Origin: Vanessa cardui
Taxonomy: Eukaryota > Arthropoda > Insecta > Lepidoptera > Nymphalidae
Direction of reading: 5' to 3'
DNA: 64,000 nucleotides
Assembly: GCF_905220365.1 (NCBI RefSeq)
Contig: NC_061136.1
Span: forward strand, 10,891,702-10,955,701
Positions 12,867 through 24,609 of the stretch are shown here, piece by piece. A program made the position numbers and the translations under genes. Below the pieces are notes generated by a model. It was not told the DNA's origin. It was given only the letters and a program-made list of their open reading frames with translations, and ran no database searches. Within the stretch, counting starts at the first letter, position 1. Each line of letters starts with the position of its first letter.

Positions 12867-13189
12867 TAAATTGGAATAGAGCTGATGGCCGAGTGGTTGG
12901 AACGCGTGCATCCCAATAAGCACCCAGGTAAGCACCACTGAATATATATTCAAGTGCTTAATTTGTGTTTATAATTCATCTCGAGCTCGGTGAAGGAAAA
13001 CATCGTGAGGATACCTGCATGTGTCTAAATTGATCGAAATTCTGCCACATGTGCATTCCACCAACCCGCATTGGAACAACGTGGTGGAACATGTTCCAAA
13101 CCCTCTCCGTAATGGAAGACGAGGCCATATCCCAGCAGTGGGAAATTTAAGGGCTGTTACTTTACTTTTTTTGCTTTAAATTGGAATAG
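12867..13189 (+). mobile_element. Metulj-like SINE, TTTAC-tailed, with 13-bp TSD
   Basis: The SINE body runs 12880-13172 and is bounded by a perfect 13-bp target duplication, TAAATTGGAATAG (12867-12879 and 13177-13189). The head has a box A-like TGGCCGAGTGG, but the part carrying box B is deleted. The tail is CTGTTACTTTACTTTTTTT, not (TTG)n, so it belongs to the same subfamily as the copies at 25282 and 44001. The duplication shows target-primed insertion. Confidence 0.9.
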
Positions 13190-13195
13190 TCCTGT

Positions 13196-13390
13196 ATTTC
13201 TGTCCATTATCCGTAGTGCATAGTATATCAGGGAATTTATTAGCTACTGCCCACTTTTGAGCTGTAAGAAATATTATCCATTTTATACATCGACAATGCG
13301 CCACAAAACTTGGAAACTGAGATGTTGTGTGCTCCGTTCGTGTTACATAGACTTAATCACTCTTTAAACCGGATTGTTTATTAGCGGTAG
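13196..13390 (-). repeat. Degenerate LINE 3' tail
   Basis: Contains AGCTGTAAGAAATATTATCC, then a CATCGACAATGCGCCAC-like block and CTTGGAAACTGAGATGTTGT, in the same order as the clearer tail at 15148-15366. No coding sequence. It follows the SINE target duplication directly. Confidence 0.55.
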
Positions 13391-13668
13391 AATGTATAAT
13401 GAGTGGGTTGTACCATTCCATATGATATCTCACAAAACCCTACCAAGTAATATGTATATAAATCTATACGAGCTCATATTTTCAACGCAAAAGGCAAACT
13501 AACATAAGTTTTATTACGTTGTACTTAGAACTGTAAAATTATCATTAAACTGTTTTACTAAAAACTTTTTCGTAGTAAGTATAAAAACACATTGTCGCAT
13601 ACTCTATCGTTACACAGCAATATCATGTAATGCTGTTTGATTTTCGGGTTGTAGGTTAAGTCAGCCTA

Positions 13669-13818
13669 CTCAAAGTCAAAGTCAAAAACCTTTATTCAAA
13701 ATGGAAGTGTTTACACTTTCTTATTGATGGTCGAAAATCTACCACCGGTTCGGAATATAATACCTCAGACCTGAGAAGAACCGGCGGAAGAAACTCAGCG
13801 GGAATTATTTTTTTTTCA
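13669..13818 (-). repeat. LINE 3'-end fragment (AATAAA-type tail)
   Basis: Read on the minus strand it ends GAATAAAGGTTTTTGACTTT, with an AATAAA signal near its end. Upstream it has the block seen here as CTACCACCGGTTCGGAATAT, then AGAAGAACCGGCGGAAGAAA and CTCAGCGGG. The same tail recurs at 24964, 41747, 45775 and 51405. No reverse transcriptase is attached. Confidence 0.6.
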
Positions 13819-14042
13819 TAATATCAATTTACAATGTACAATAATAAACATATTTTTGTTATTTGAAACAGCCTAGAGGCGATCATCTCATTCCTATGGT
13901 GTACAGTCAACTAGAATGTCATCAGTGCTAAGGATGCAATGTAGTCAGGTACTAAGCAACTTACACAAGATACATAATATCTAAGTTCTCAAGACTAGTA
14001 ATCCAATGAGAACCACTTACCCGTCTGCTTATAAATGTTTTT

Positions 14043-14336
14043 CAACACCAGCCTGTAAATTCCCACTGTTGGGCTAAAGGCCTCCTCTCCTTATGAGGAG
14101 AAGGTTTGGAACATAATCCACCACGCTGTTCCAATGCAGGTTGGTGGAATACACATGTGGCAGAATTTCTATGAAATTTGTCACATGAAGGTTTCCTCAC
14201 GATGTTTTCCTTCACCGCTGAGCACGAGATAAATTATAAAGACAAATTAAGCACATGAATCAGCGGTGCTTTCCTGGGTTTGAACCCGCAATCATCGGTT
14301 AAGACGCACGCGTTCTAACCACTGGGCCATCTCGAC
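14043..14336 (-). mobile_element. Metulj-like SINE, near full length
   Basis: On the minus strand it starts AGTCGAGATGGCCCAGTGG (box A region) and has GGTTCAAACCC (box B). It continues through the conserved body to the CAGCAGTGGGAATTTACAGG end. The tail is reduced to a few bases and I could not define a target duplication. This is a tRNA-derived Pol III SINE, not a functional tRNA gene. Confidence 0.9.
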
Positions 14337-14642
14337 TTTCATATAACTATAATTACAGTTAAGCCTGGTATATTATATGAAGTCGAAATAATTAGGTAGT
14401 TGTACAAAAAGTAAAACTTCATAAGGGTCAGGCTTAGAAGCTCATTTAAGTAAGAAATAAAAGCCTCGCGTTTGAGAATTTAAGGTACAATTTTGGTCCC
14501 TTGTAACGTTTAAAGAGCTCATTTGAAATATGTGATTAAAGCAAGTATTGCGTTTAAATACCTTAAGAAACTTAAGTTTTTATACGATACATTTTTAAAT
14601 GTATTCCCATACTTTTATCGCGGTGGCAATATGTATGTAATA
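14337..14642. other. Anonymous AT-rich DNA
   Basis: Nothing recognised. Confidence 0.5.
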
Positions 14643-14880
14643 CTAGCTGTTACCCGCGGATTTGCTCGTTTAGAATATGAATATATTTACAAAGTAACTT
14701 AAAATATTACGTTGATTATTGTTATACAAAAAAGTCTTACCTCTTTGTTTAAAAAAAATTGATTTTGTACTTTCACAGGCTCTAGAATATTTGTATACCA
14801 AATTTCATTTAATACGGTCCAGTATTTTTGTCGTGAAAGCGACACAGAGTTACTTTCGCATTTATAATATTAACTATGGA
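14643..14880 (-). mobile_element. Small non-autonomous Helitron
   Basis: On the minus strand it begins TCCATAGTTAATATTATAAA after an A and ends CCGCGGGTAACAGCTAG before a T, so both termini fit the Helitron A|T rule. It is 238 bp and encodes nothing. A relative with a damaged 3' end lies at 16153-16358. Confidence 0.8.
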
Positions 14881-15147
14881 TAAGAAAAAGGAAAGAGCAA
14901 CTGAATGATAAATATTAATAGATTGGATTAAAGTTTAATACAATTTTATATGCAAATATTTAGTTCACGTAACTAAAATTAGATTTTGAATAATTACTAT
15001 AACGAACATTATATCCAGGAGACGTGATTGTTGATCCATGTCTAATTGAATGTAATTTAATTAGTTAATGTCATCGAGTTTTTGATTAATGAAGGCGAGT
15101 GCTGTAGTAAAATTATCATCTAAAACAAAACATATCATTATTACTTT

Positions 15148-15366
15148 TTTTATGGAATAGGTTGGCGGACGGGCATATGGGCCACCTGATGGTAAGTGAT
15201 CACCACCACCCATAGACAATGACGCTGTAAGAAATATTAAGTATTCCTTGCATCGTCAATGCGCCACCAATCTTGGGAACTAAGATGCTATGTCCCTTGT
15301 GCCTGTAGTTACACTGGCTCACTCACCCTTCAAACCGGAACACAACAATATTGCGTACTGTTGTTT
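15148..15366 (-). repeat. LINE 3' tail with poly(A)
   Basis: On the minus strand this ends in ACCATCAGGTGGCCCATATG, then CCGTCCGCCAACCTATTCCA and a short A run. Upstream are the GTTTGAAGGGTGAGTGAGCC and TTAGTTCCCAAGATTGGTGG blocks. It is a well-known lepidopteran LINE 3' UTR. A version of its last 60 bp also ends the intact LINE at 31239. No coding region remains. Confidence 0.75.
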
Positions 15367-16152
15367 AATTTAGTTTTGTTACCTACTGAATAGATGAAAA
15401 TAAATTAATCTAAAATCAAACAAAATATTGACTTAGTGCTTCCACTGTCGACAACAGGGCGGGTTGGTTATAAGCCCGTTGGATCGGAATTGCGATTCAA
15501 CGGGGAAATGCCGCTAACATTCTTTCCATCATTCCACGCGGCCAAGATTTATATAGGCGCTTAATGTTATTAATTCTTATGTAAATTTTTTTATTATTCT
15601 GATAATTATTAAAAACAAAGTAGTCTGGGCTCTAGTCACAACATCACTAGAAGCGTGATGAGTTCTAACCCTCGCCTTTATTTAAGCCATTTCGGGCTCC
15701 AAGTTTTTGTAAATCTTTGAGTAAAGGATGTATACCCTTATTTATAAAATATATTTTTGCATACGTTTAACTATGAATATTGCTTTATTATAAACTATTC
15801 TAATTTTCATGTTCAATTGAAAAGTTAGTATACGTTCGACACCTAGAAATTCGATATTAGATTGCCAATATTGGTAGACTAGCTATATCTATACGACTAT
15901 ATGTGTATCTCGGATTATCCCGATTCCATTTGTTGTAGAGTTAGTTGTTTAGTAAACCAATATAAATTTGTCGGGGTTAACCTTGATTTTCCAATTCATA
16001 AGCCGACCGCTTTGTGTGTTAGCTGCGGATTGGATCGGATCTTGTCTTTACATCCGGTGAAAATCTGTTCATGTATAATGTGATGTCATTCGTATAGAAA
16101 ACTAATTGATCATTTGGTAACCTTAACGATTTTCTTTGACAGTTGAAAATAT
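15367..16152. other. Mostly anonymous DNA, possible LINE scrap at 15440-15560
   Basis: 15440-15560 is less AT-rich than its surroundings and one forward frame gives FNGEMPLTFFPSFHAAKIYI, which resembles the C-terminal end of some lepidopteran LINE proteins. The match is from memory and weak. The rest shows nothing. Confidence 0.35.
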
Positions 16153-16358
16153 TTTTTACTGATATTATAAATGTGAAAGTAACTCTTATAGTCTGTCTTT
16201 CTGGCGCTCACGACCAAACTAATGAAGCGAATTTAATGTAATTTGGTGTGAAGCAAACATAAAGTCCAAGGAAGGACATAGGATACATTTTTTGAGTAAC
16301 ACATGACAACCAACGTTAGGGGGTTGGTGACGTGAGCAAAGCCGTGGGCTACAACTAT
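16153..16358 (+). mobile_element. Decayed small Helitron
   Basis: TACTGATATTATAAATGTGA and AAAGTAACTC match the 5' part of the Helitron at 14643-14880, and the 3' part reads GCAAAGCCGTGGGCTACAAC followed by TAT. The expected CTAG terminus has become CTAT. Boundaries are approximate. No coding capacity. Confidence 0.6.
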
Positions 16359-17639
16359 TATGGTATAATGAAACAAATTTCTCAGGATTTGTATTTCAGC
16401 CTCAAATCACGTGTTTTTCGCTGCCTACCTTATTTTTTTCTACACGCTATATAATAACAATTTAATTCCTTATCTTTATACACTACCTTTTTTTCCTAAA
16501 TTAAAGCCACGAGATTTTCCCTTCCACAGTTTTACAGTAATAAATCAAATGAACTGATAGGATCTATAAAATATATCGACTATAAGAAAAATAAAGGAGA
16601 ATTTCTTGCCACAAATTCGGCTGAGATAAAGCTTGCCGATGTAATAGACAGTGTTCCGCCATTATCTAGTATTTATTAGCAATCGCTGAAAAGAATCACT
16701 GGGAAGAATTCTTTCGAATTCCGTTGTCTTTAGCCCCGTTAACCGTATCTGACTATATAGTTAATATATTGAAATAGCACAATGATCTGATGGAGTTGAT
16801 CTTAAGCGATTATCGATTTCAAATTTAGGCAAGCTTCACTAAGTTATATTGGGTTATATGAATTATATTGTATGTGTGTTGTAATTTGTTTATGACTCAA
16901 CATATGTAAGGTGGATAAGGTAAGCATAATGAAATCTTTATTTGGAGGATGTAAATGTGCCACATAATTTTCACCAACTATAATAGCGTAGTGAAATAGA
17001 TCACAAGGAATCTCTTTATGAGGGGGAGGAGCCTTCGTAAGAGGACATTGGCGAGCTGTAACTTTTTCAGACTATTTTGCTATTACGAAGCGTTACATTA
17101 TGAATAATCAAAGGCGTTATATTTCATATTATAATTCACAAAAGACAAACTTAGCAGCAGAAATGTGCCATGTAGACTAAAAAGATTTTTAAAATTGGGC
17201 TGGAAATCCAGAGACATATGTGAATGTACAAGTAAATAAAAACGCACTGTTTTGTTATGTCATGTAACCGTTATAGCGGTAAATTGGCCCTATTATATCT
17301 TCACCTATCCTGTCTAATATTACAAATAAAAAGAAATAAAAATAAACATAGACTTCAGATTTATATAAACAAATAAAATATACCCAAACAATTGTTCAAG
17401 TTTAATTAAACCCAATGAGTAATAAATATATGTAATACCTTTATACAACACAAATTAATTAGATACGAAACAGATTGGTAAATAAATAATCCAGTAATCA
17501 GACGGCTAATATTTATAATATCGGTGTTATTGATCAATGAGGATCGTGTTCCCAAAATTTATGTTTTAAAAAGTGTTTTAGTTACACAGAACGTCCAAGT
17601 AAAATGTTGTTGATATTTGAAGAAATATTAAAATACGAT
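16359..17639. other. Anonymous AT-rich DNA
   Basis: Nothing recognised on either strand. Confidence 0.5.
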
Positions 17640-17745
17640 TGGTAACCATCATAAACATTGGTGTACTACCAAAAAGTTTCAACCGTTTCCAACACCGCCA
17701 ATGCGTCACCAACCTTGGGTCACTAAGTTGTGTAAACTGACTGAT
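17640..17745 (-). repeat. Degenerate LINE 3' tail
   Basis: Has GGTAACCATCATAAACATTG, then CACCGCCAATGCGTCACCAA and CCTTGGGTCACTAAGTTG, in the order of the LINE tail at 15148-15366. Diverged, non-coding. Confidence 0.5.
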
Positions 17746-18055
17746 ATTTGATTTGAATAAAGTGAAATTAACGAGGTAGAGTTGCTTTTTTTAATAACTT
17801 TCATACTAATTTGATATTTTACAAAATAGCTACTATTAGAGTCAATAATCTTTACAAATATAAAAAATCTCTTTCTTTAAAACTGATTTACTAATCTTGT
17901 GCTCCAAGATTTGCCGCTTACTTAGCTGAAATAATGAGTCCAGAGGTTCAGAGAGGTAATAGTCTCGTTTTGGGTAATCTTGGGTAAAATCCCATAAAAA
18001 TACACTCCAAAAGTGTGTTTTTATAACACTAAATACCATGTCTATTGGTATATAG
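17746..18055. other. Anonymous AT-rich DNA
   Basis: Nothing recognised. Confidence 0.5.
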
Positions 18056-18690
18056 TCTATATATATAAAAATAAGTTGCTGTTCGTTAGTCTCGCTAAAA
18101 CTCGAGAACGGCTGGACCGATTTGGCTAATTTTGGTCTTGAATTATTGGTGGAAGTCCAGGGAAGGTTTAGAAGGTGAGAAAGTATGATAAAAATGCTAG
18201 GAATATAATAAAAAAAAATCTTTGATTTCCTTAGAAATAGATTTATTAGAGAATTACCATTGATTTTCTATGATTATCGATGTTAGATAATAAAACATTG
18301 ATGTTTTAAAATTTATTTTGCATTATTTAAAACATCGTTAAGTTTATTTTTCGAATCTATTTCTACAAAAATAAGGCATTTTTCGATGTCACTTTATAAC
18401 TCAAGAGCGGGCTCAAATATCCAAACTAAATTTTCAGAGATTGTTTGCACTATTTAGTAGATGGTTTATGTGAAGTTTGCTCAAAATCGGTCGAGTGGTT
18501 CTTCATTTATCACATTTTTTGTAACAAATGAATTCAATAAATGGCGGGTCATTTTGTTAATGAAGATTTTTCAGACGAGGAATTGTGCTGTTACATTAAA
18601 AGTAAGTATTAATAAAAAAATGAGTATACTCATCCACCAGTTTCAATAGGTAATACGTTTTATTTCAATTTATTATTTAAAGTACAGTGT

Positions 18691-19605
18691 TTGCATTTAT
18701 TTTCATGTCTAAATATACAGAATAAAGTTACTGCCATGAATTTTTATTCATATCGATTGATAGTTCGTCCACTAGCACAAAATTATATCTCGAGATGTGC
18801 TAAACTATATCATCAGTACATCGTTGATACGTATGCTACAATAGAAACTGAACGTTTTAATTTTTTTCGTTTCAACCAAGCAAAATTAAGATCCGAAGAA
18901 TATATTCAATTGCAAGATGCGATAGCAAATGATGCTAATGCAAATGACATCGGGCGATTTGTTTATATTTTTTATTTTTTTATTGCCATCTTCGTTTATT
19001 GGTTGCCCACGGCATATGAGCGAATATGCACAAGAATTATTTCTTATGTACGAAAAATGGTTGATCGGATCTATTCATTACATTTACATGTAATCCGGAG
19101 TGGGATGATATTAAAAACAATTTATTTGAAGAACAGTCGACAACTGACCGTCACGACATTACAGCACGTGTTTTTTGGCAAAAATTGAAAGCACTTATAA
19201 AAATAATGTATATTTGGAGAGGTGCGTTGCCATATTTACTCCATTGAATGGTAAAAAAGGGGACTGCCGCATGCACATGTATTAATTTGGCTGGTACATA
19301 AAATTATTCCGGATCAAATCGATAACGTTATATCAGCTGAAATTCCCGATGAAACTCTTGATCCAGAGTTATTTCACGTTGTCGTTAAAAATATGATACA
19401 TGGTCTATGCGGTGAGCTACATATGAGTTCGTTACATCTATTTCTCCATTTTAATAATTTCTTCCAGTCGCAAAAAAACACCGATGTTATCGATTTACAT
19501 CGATGTTTAGAGCTTCATATACATCAAGTATCAATGTTCGGTATTGATGTCATTATCAACGCCATAATCATGCTTTTGTAACATGGGTTATCCCTACTTT
19601 GTCAA
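18691..19605 (+). pseudogene. Helitron Rep (Helitron_like_N) pseudogene
   Basis: This is the replication-initiator part of a Helitron Rep-helicase, which would nick and join single strands during rolling-circle transposition. The first block (18736-18957) reads QYIVDTYATIETERFNFFRF and LRSEEYIQLQDAI, parallel to residues ~640-690 of the intact protein encoded at 35027-39991. A second block in another frame (19210-19430) contains IYSIEW, a TAA stop at 19252, then KRGLPHAHVLIWL; PHAH (19267-19278) is the HUH metal-binding motif. It continues to NMIHGLCG. Frameshifts, at least one stop and the absence of the helicase domain make it non-functional. It is useful because it keeps the segment missing from the large Helitron. 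Confidence 0.85.
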
Positions 19606-19947
19606 ACATTTGATGTTGTCCCCGTTATGCAGAAATCAAATTGAAAGAATAGTTATATCTTCATAAGTACATGTTTAGGAGGTACAAAAATAACCTTAAT
19701 TTTAACTAACTTCAGTTGTTTACTGTTTACAGATCAATTTTAAGTACATAGATTGTTTGATAAATCTTAAGTTTTGTCACATATTACATTTATGAACGCC
19801 AACATAGGAGTTTCCCTGTTTCGCGCATGGACATGGATACGTCGCGTGTTCGTGAGCCGGAAAACCTTCATTTTTGTTTATTTACGCACCACAAAACAAA
19901 AAATATCGTTTATCAGTCAGCTTTAAATTGATTAACAGAGTGTATTG

Positions 19948-19987
<40 letters not shown>

Positions 19988-20457
19988 TGTGTGTCAATAT
20001 CAAATTGAAAACTTTTAATTAGCCAGTATTTTAGACAAACTTTGTTTTGTAAGTATCTAATTGTTGTGATGTGACTATTTTTGAGCAATATAGAGTATTT
20101 CGTAAGTATTTCGTAAGCAGAGTCTTCAGTCTCAATGCGCAGAACTAAAGCAAAATTTGAGCAATAAAATAGTTTCGAAAAGAATACTTATTCGGTTATT
20201 CAATTTAAACCCGATTAAGTATTCTTTTTCATACAAACATAAAACATCCCGTTCTAAAAATTATCCCGTAACAAAAAAATTAACATTTTGATAATAAGTC
20301 GGAATGCGGACAGTTGACCCACATTGTGGGTAAGTGTGCAGACAAGTATGGGGGGTAAGTAAACGCAATAGGTTAAAAGCGCAATCTATAACTAATCAAC
20401 TTTTAACAGAGAAAACTGAAATTAAACAGATTATCCAAAAAAATATTTTATCCACTA
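19606..20457. other. Non-coding Helitron interior
   Basis: No reading frame was recognised. It holds the (GT)n microsatellite at 19952-19994 and otherwise AT-rich sequence leading to the RTE fragment. Confidence 0.5.
19952..19994. repeat. (GT)n microsatellite
   Basis: A run of TG dinucleotides with one interruption (GTTTG) near the 3' end, about 43 bp. Confidence 0.95.
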
Positions 20458-21563
20458 TACATGAACAAAACCCTGCTGAAGAACTATCGTCCCATATCCC
20501 TACTGAGCCACGTCTATAAGCTGTTTATAAGAGTGATCACGAAACGTCTTGCCCGAAGATTCGACGAATTCCAACCCCCGGAACAGGCCGGGTTTCGGAC
20601 CGGATACGGCACCATAGACCACATCCATATAGTATGGTAGATTATACAGAAGTTCCATGAGTATAATCGGCCCCTGTGTCATGCATTCATGGTCTACGAG
20701 TAGGCCTTTGACTCGATTAAAATCTGTGCTGTTCTGGAGTTCCTGCAACGTTGCCAAGTTGATTAGTGACACATCCAAGTGATGAGATGTCTCTACGAAG
20801 CTGCCACCATGTCCGTTCGAGTACAGAATCAGGAAACAAATCCCATACCATTGCATCGAGGAGTGAGACAAGGGGACGTTATTTCCCCCAAATTGTTCAC
20901 TAATGCAATGGAGCATATGTTCAAGACGTTGAACTGGAAAGGACGTGGCATCAACATCAATAGCGAATACATCTCTCACTTGAGATTCGCAGACGACATC
21001 GTCATCGAGGCAGAAACGCTGCAGGACCTACAACAAATGCTGAACGAGCTAGCTGATTCTTCTATGCGTATCGGCCTACGGATAAACTTGGATAAAACCA
21101 AGATCATGTTCAATGAACCGTCCTCGAAGTTGTTCAAAGATATGTATGTCTACCTCGGGCAGACTTTGCGATTAGTTGGAAACAACCTTGAGGACGAGGT
21201 GAATAGAAGAATTCAGTTGGGTTGGGCAGTGTTTGGGGAGTTACGTAGAATCTTTACATTGTCGATCCCACAGTGTCTTAAGACGAAAGTCTTCAATCAG
21301 TGCGTCCTACGTGACATACGAGTCGAAACGTGGACACTCACGACAAGGCTGGTCCACTAGCTTAAAGTCGTTCAGCTTGCTATGGAAAGGCTTATGCTCG
21401 GCGGCGATGCTGAGGGATCGCATAAGAAAAGAGGTGATCCGTCAAAAAATCAAAGTCATCGACATAACCCACCGGATGAGTAAGTTGAAGTGGCAGTGAG
21501 CTGGCCATATTTGTCGTAGAACCGATAACCGTTGGGGAGAACGAGTTCTAGAGTGGAGACCGA
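20458..21563 (+). pseudogene. RTE-type reverse transcriptase pseudogene
   Basis: A forward-strand reverse transcriptase remnant starting in the fingers (KNYRPISLLSHVYKLF), then EQAGFRTGYGTIDHIH, a broken segment with in-frame stops at the usual YEKAFDS-like site (here YE, stop, AFDSI), GVRQGDVISPKLF, and the catalytic LRFADDIVIEAE near 20980-21010. It continues to KTKVFNQCVL and a VETWTL block. The end reads GHICRRTDNRWGERVLEWRP. Order and motifs fit the RTE clade of non-LTR retrotransposons. The N-terminal endonuclease is absent and there are several stops and frame changes. It may be a LINE inserted in the Helitron or a fragment the Helitron picked up. Confidence 0.85.
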
Positions 21564-22213
21564 AGAATGTATATTTGATAAACGAAAGAATAAGTTATCG
21601 TAATTACAGAATAGTTTGAGACGTATCAGTGTTTTCCGAAACACTAAAAATTTTAAAGTAAATCAACGAAAATACTAACAAACAATACATAGTGCGGCGC
21701 GCAGGCATGTCGCACCTGATTTACCATTTAGGTCCCACTGATTGGTCGAAACAAACCCCTTGCCTCCCTCACCTTATTCCGGAGATACAGGCAGTGCGCT
21801 CGCTTACCCACTGCGCTCGGTCACCCCCTATGACTATATATACCATTATAAAACTTGACCACCTATATTTTATCTGTGTTGTATTCAGTGAAATGATATT
21901 GATTGGTATTGTAAATGAGTTTCAAATTAAAACTTATGGTATAGCCAGCTTATACTTAATGGTTTTGCAAATTTTATGTTGTAAGGACTTAATCATAGCA
22001 ACATCCCAATTTATCACGCAACCTCATGATTCCTGTGTCATTGAAAATATAGAAAAAATTATTGACAGTGTCATTTTTGATGTAAGTATTAGTTGTTTAT
22101 TGTTACAGTTCATACCACCAGTTTCGCTGCGTGCAATGGTTTCTATTCACATCACATTTGGACCAATTTATGCATTTCGATTATGGCAGTACGAAGTTTG
22201 CCGGGTCAGCTAG
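21564..22213 (+). other. Helitron 3' portion
   Basis: A 173-codon open frame spans most of this stretch, but it has no recognisable domain and runs through the Helitron 3' end, so I regard it as chance. The last ~130 bp are the Helitron terminus. Confidence 0.5.
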
Positions 22214-22546
22214 TTATTTAATAAATATAACATGTTATTATATTATTTTTATTATTTTCATTCTGACTTCTGACACACGGTTAACACTAGTTCAGAAGTA
22301 AGGGCTGCACTATTGTAAGATGTAACAAATGGTTAACAATAAAACATTTTTATTATTATTTTTTTATTATTATTCACACACGTCATATAGGGTGGATAGG
22401 TAAGTATTATTAGTAATCTAGAATATTGATACACGTGAAATTGAGGTTATTTGCTTGATCCACTTGAAAAGCGATCCGATCCGTTCATTCGATCTCGAGT
22501 AATTCAACATTCTTTTGCTCACGAAAATATTACGAGCTCGTATTTA
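22214..22546. other. Anonymous AT-rich DNA
   Basis: Nothing recognised. Confidence 0.5.
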
Positions 22547-22640
22547 TATTTATTTTTAACAGGCAAATAGGTCATAGTAAGTGATCACCTCCGCCCACGA
22601 ACATTGGTTTTGTATAAACGAACAATTCTTTATACAATCG
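22547..22640 (-). repeat. LINE 3' tail fragment
   Basis: AGGCAAATAGGTCATAGTAA and GTGATCACCTCCGCCCACGA match the terminal part of the LINE tail at 15148. Short and non-coding. Confidence 0.55.
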
Positions 22641-23378
22641 GTGCGTTATTATAGATTAATCATAATAGTATAATATAAATGGTGATGATCTAATAAGTTC
22701 ACCAGAGCTAAAGGGACAATGTATTGCGTCACATTGTTTAATTTTACTGCGCATTTGGTTTTGGGTGTCCTTTGATTATGAATTCTTTCAATGGCCATCA
22801 ATTTCGATTTATCACATCTGTCGTCCCGTGACAAACAAATATTTTAGAGACATGCTCGTTAATATTTTATTCGCATAAATGTCAACCGTAAAAATCGAGA
22901 TTAAATCAAACGAACGCATATCACGTGACTTGTTAAAAAAATACATTTAAACGTTTCGCAACAATTATAAGAAATACATTCGAATTTATTGAACATTATT
23001 TTTGTTTACATTTAATCTTCCTTTGTGTGTAATTAATTTAATTTTCTCGCTTCGCAATGAGCTTACCATATTACTAATGAATACGATACCAAATGTGTTT
23101 GAGTCAAAGGCTATCCAATTTCATTAATTTGAACTACCCATCATCTCGTTGAGAGAAAAATCTGCAATCAATTTAAAAGTGTACCTTTCTGGATACTGTT
23201 TACAAGTCCGTAGTTTAGTTGAGTGAAAGAAACGTACATTTCAATTCGAAAATTCACCGTTACTTCAAAGTATTCAATCAATTTATGACTATTATGCGTA
23301 TTTCGTATTCAATAAGGCCTTTAAACGTATTAATGATTTTAAAAAGGAACTGTTAAATAGGTTTTATCTTGTAAAAAA
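22641..23378. other. Anonymous AT-rich DNA
   Basis: Nothing recognised. Confidence 0.5.
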
Positions 23379-23708
23379 TAAGCATTGAAGAGCCGAGATG
23401 GCCCAGTGGTTAGAACGCGTGCATCTTAACCGATGATTGCGGGATCAAACCCAGGCAAGCAACACTGAATATTTATGTGCTTAATTTGTGATTATAATTC
23501 ATCTCGTGCTCGGCGGTGTAGGAAAACATCGTCATTCAAACTGAATGTGTCTAATTTTATAACAATTCTGCCACATGTGTATTCCACCAACCCGCATTGG
23601 AAACAGCGTGATGGAAAATGTTCCAAAAACCTTCTCCTCAAAGGGAGAGAAGGCTTTAGCCCAGCAGTGGGAAATTTATAGGCTGTTGTTGTTATTGTAA
23701 GTATTGAA
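23379..23708 (+). mobile_element. Metulj-like SINE, full length, with 11-bp TSD
   Basis: The SINE (23390-23697) starts GAGCCGAGATGGCCCAGTGG, with the box A-like TGGCCCAGTGG, a damaged box B (GGATCAAACCC), the conserved body, and a GTTGTTGTTATTG tail. It is flanked by TAAGCATTGAA (23379-23389) and TAAGTATTGAA (23698-23708), an 11-bp target duplication with one mismatch. Confidence 0.9.
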
Positions 23709-24609
23709 ATATATGCGAAGGGTAAATTAAAATAATAATGTTTGTAAAGTATTTCAAAAAAACAACCTCTAAATCAAAACAATATTTGTTCAAATAGGCT
23801 ATAAGCATTGTTGAACTGTCAAGTTAATATATACATATGTATTGAACTAGATTTAAAACTCTTTTCTACCGTTTTAATTAGAGATTCTATGTCAACAAAG
23901 TACATGTATAAACACTAACTCATATACCACATCATTGTTCAAAACGCCTTTGAAATAAACATTATTTTATTCTTCATCACAGCGTAGCATAATACCCTTA
24001 AGTGGATGTTTATATACTTGAAGGAATCACCTTTTTCAAACAAAAACGATAAATGTAACAAGAATTGGTTTTGTTTGATTTATTTAAACGGTCTTGCGGA
24101 ATATTATTCCATTATTGTGAAATTGATGTTGGAAAGTGCTGCCACTGTTGTACATAGCACAGGAGTTCTCGCATATACAGGTTTTTAAACTATTTATTTA
24201 TTTTAAAGTATTAATTGTATTTTAAAGTATTAATATAGGTTGTGGTTAAATAATTTTACAATTATTTAAGAATTTTTCTTCTAATGAATAGGTGCTTAAT
24301 ATATTTCAATTTACTACAAATACTTACATAGCCCATTTAAGGAAGCAAACATAAGTCACACTAAAAATATTTAAATTTAACGGACAATATAAAGGAAATC
24401 TGGCTGTTTTCAATAATAAAAAAAGGAATTTGTAATTCGAATTAAATACATTATAATTATAATGGTGCAACGTTAAGAAAATACTAATAATAGTAATAAT
24501 CTAGTCGCATTCAGGATCTCTGTTCCATATTCATGATTTTTATTTTCTAATATATTTTTCTTTTCTTGCTTTATAAAAAATGAGCGGGTATTTTTTAAAA
24601 TATTCCCTT
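23709..24609. other. Anonymous AT-rich DNA
   Basis: Nothing recognised. Confidence 0.5.

Larger units (their letters stand above)
18056..22213 (+). mobile_element. Decayed 4.2-kb Helitron with nested RTE fragment
   Basis: The 5' end, TCTATATATATAAAAATAAG followed by TTGCTGTTCGTTAGTCTCGC, is a standard lepidopteran Helitron start, although the base before it is G, not A. The 3' end, GTTTGCCGGGTCAGCTAG at 22196-22213, is followed by T; the GGCA...TGCC pair just upstream could form the usual hairpin. Between them are Rep remnants (18691-19605), a (GT)n run, an RTE reverse transcriptase pseudogene (20458-21563) and non-coding DNA. Treating it as one element rests on matching orientation and termini, not on alignment. 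Confidence 0.65.

Noticed and set aside
20500..20979. 159-codon open frame on the minus strand
   Set aside because: It is the reverse shadow of the RTE reverse transcriptase pseudogene, whose forward-strand motifs (GVRQGD, FADD) are clear.
21692..22213. 173-codon open frame that could be a membrane protein
   Set aside because: No homologous domain recognised; it runs into the Helitron 3' terminus, has hydrophobic AT-rich composition, and lies next to clearly dead coding sequence.
23390..23460. Possible tRNA gene (TGGCCCAGTGG ... GG.TCAAACCC)
   Set aside because: It is the Pol III head of the Metulj-like SINE, present in many copies in this window with the same downstream body.
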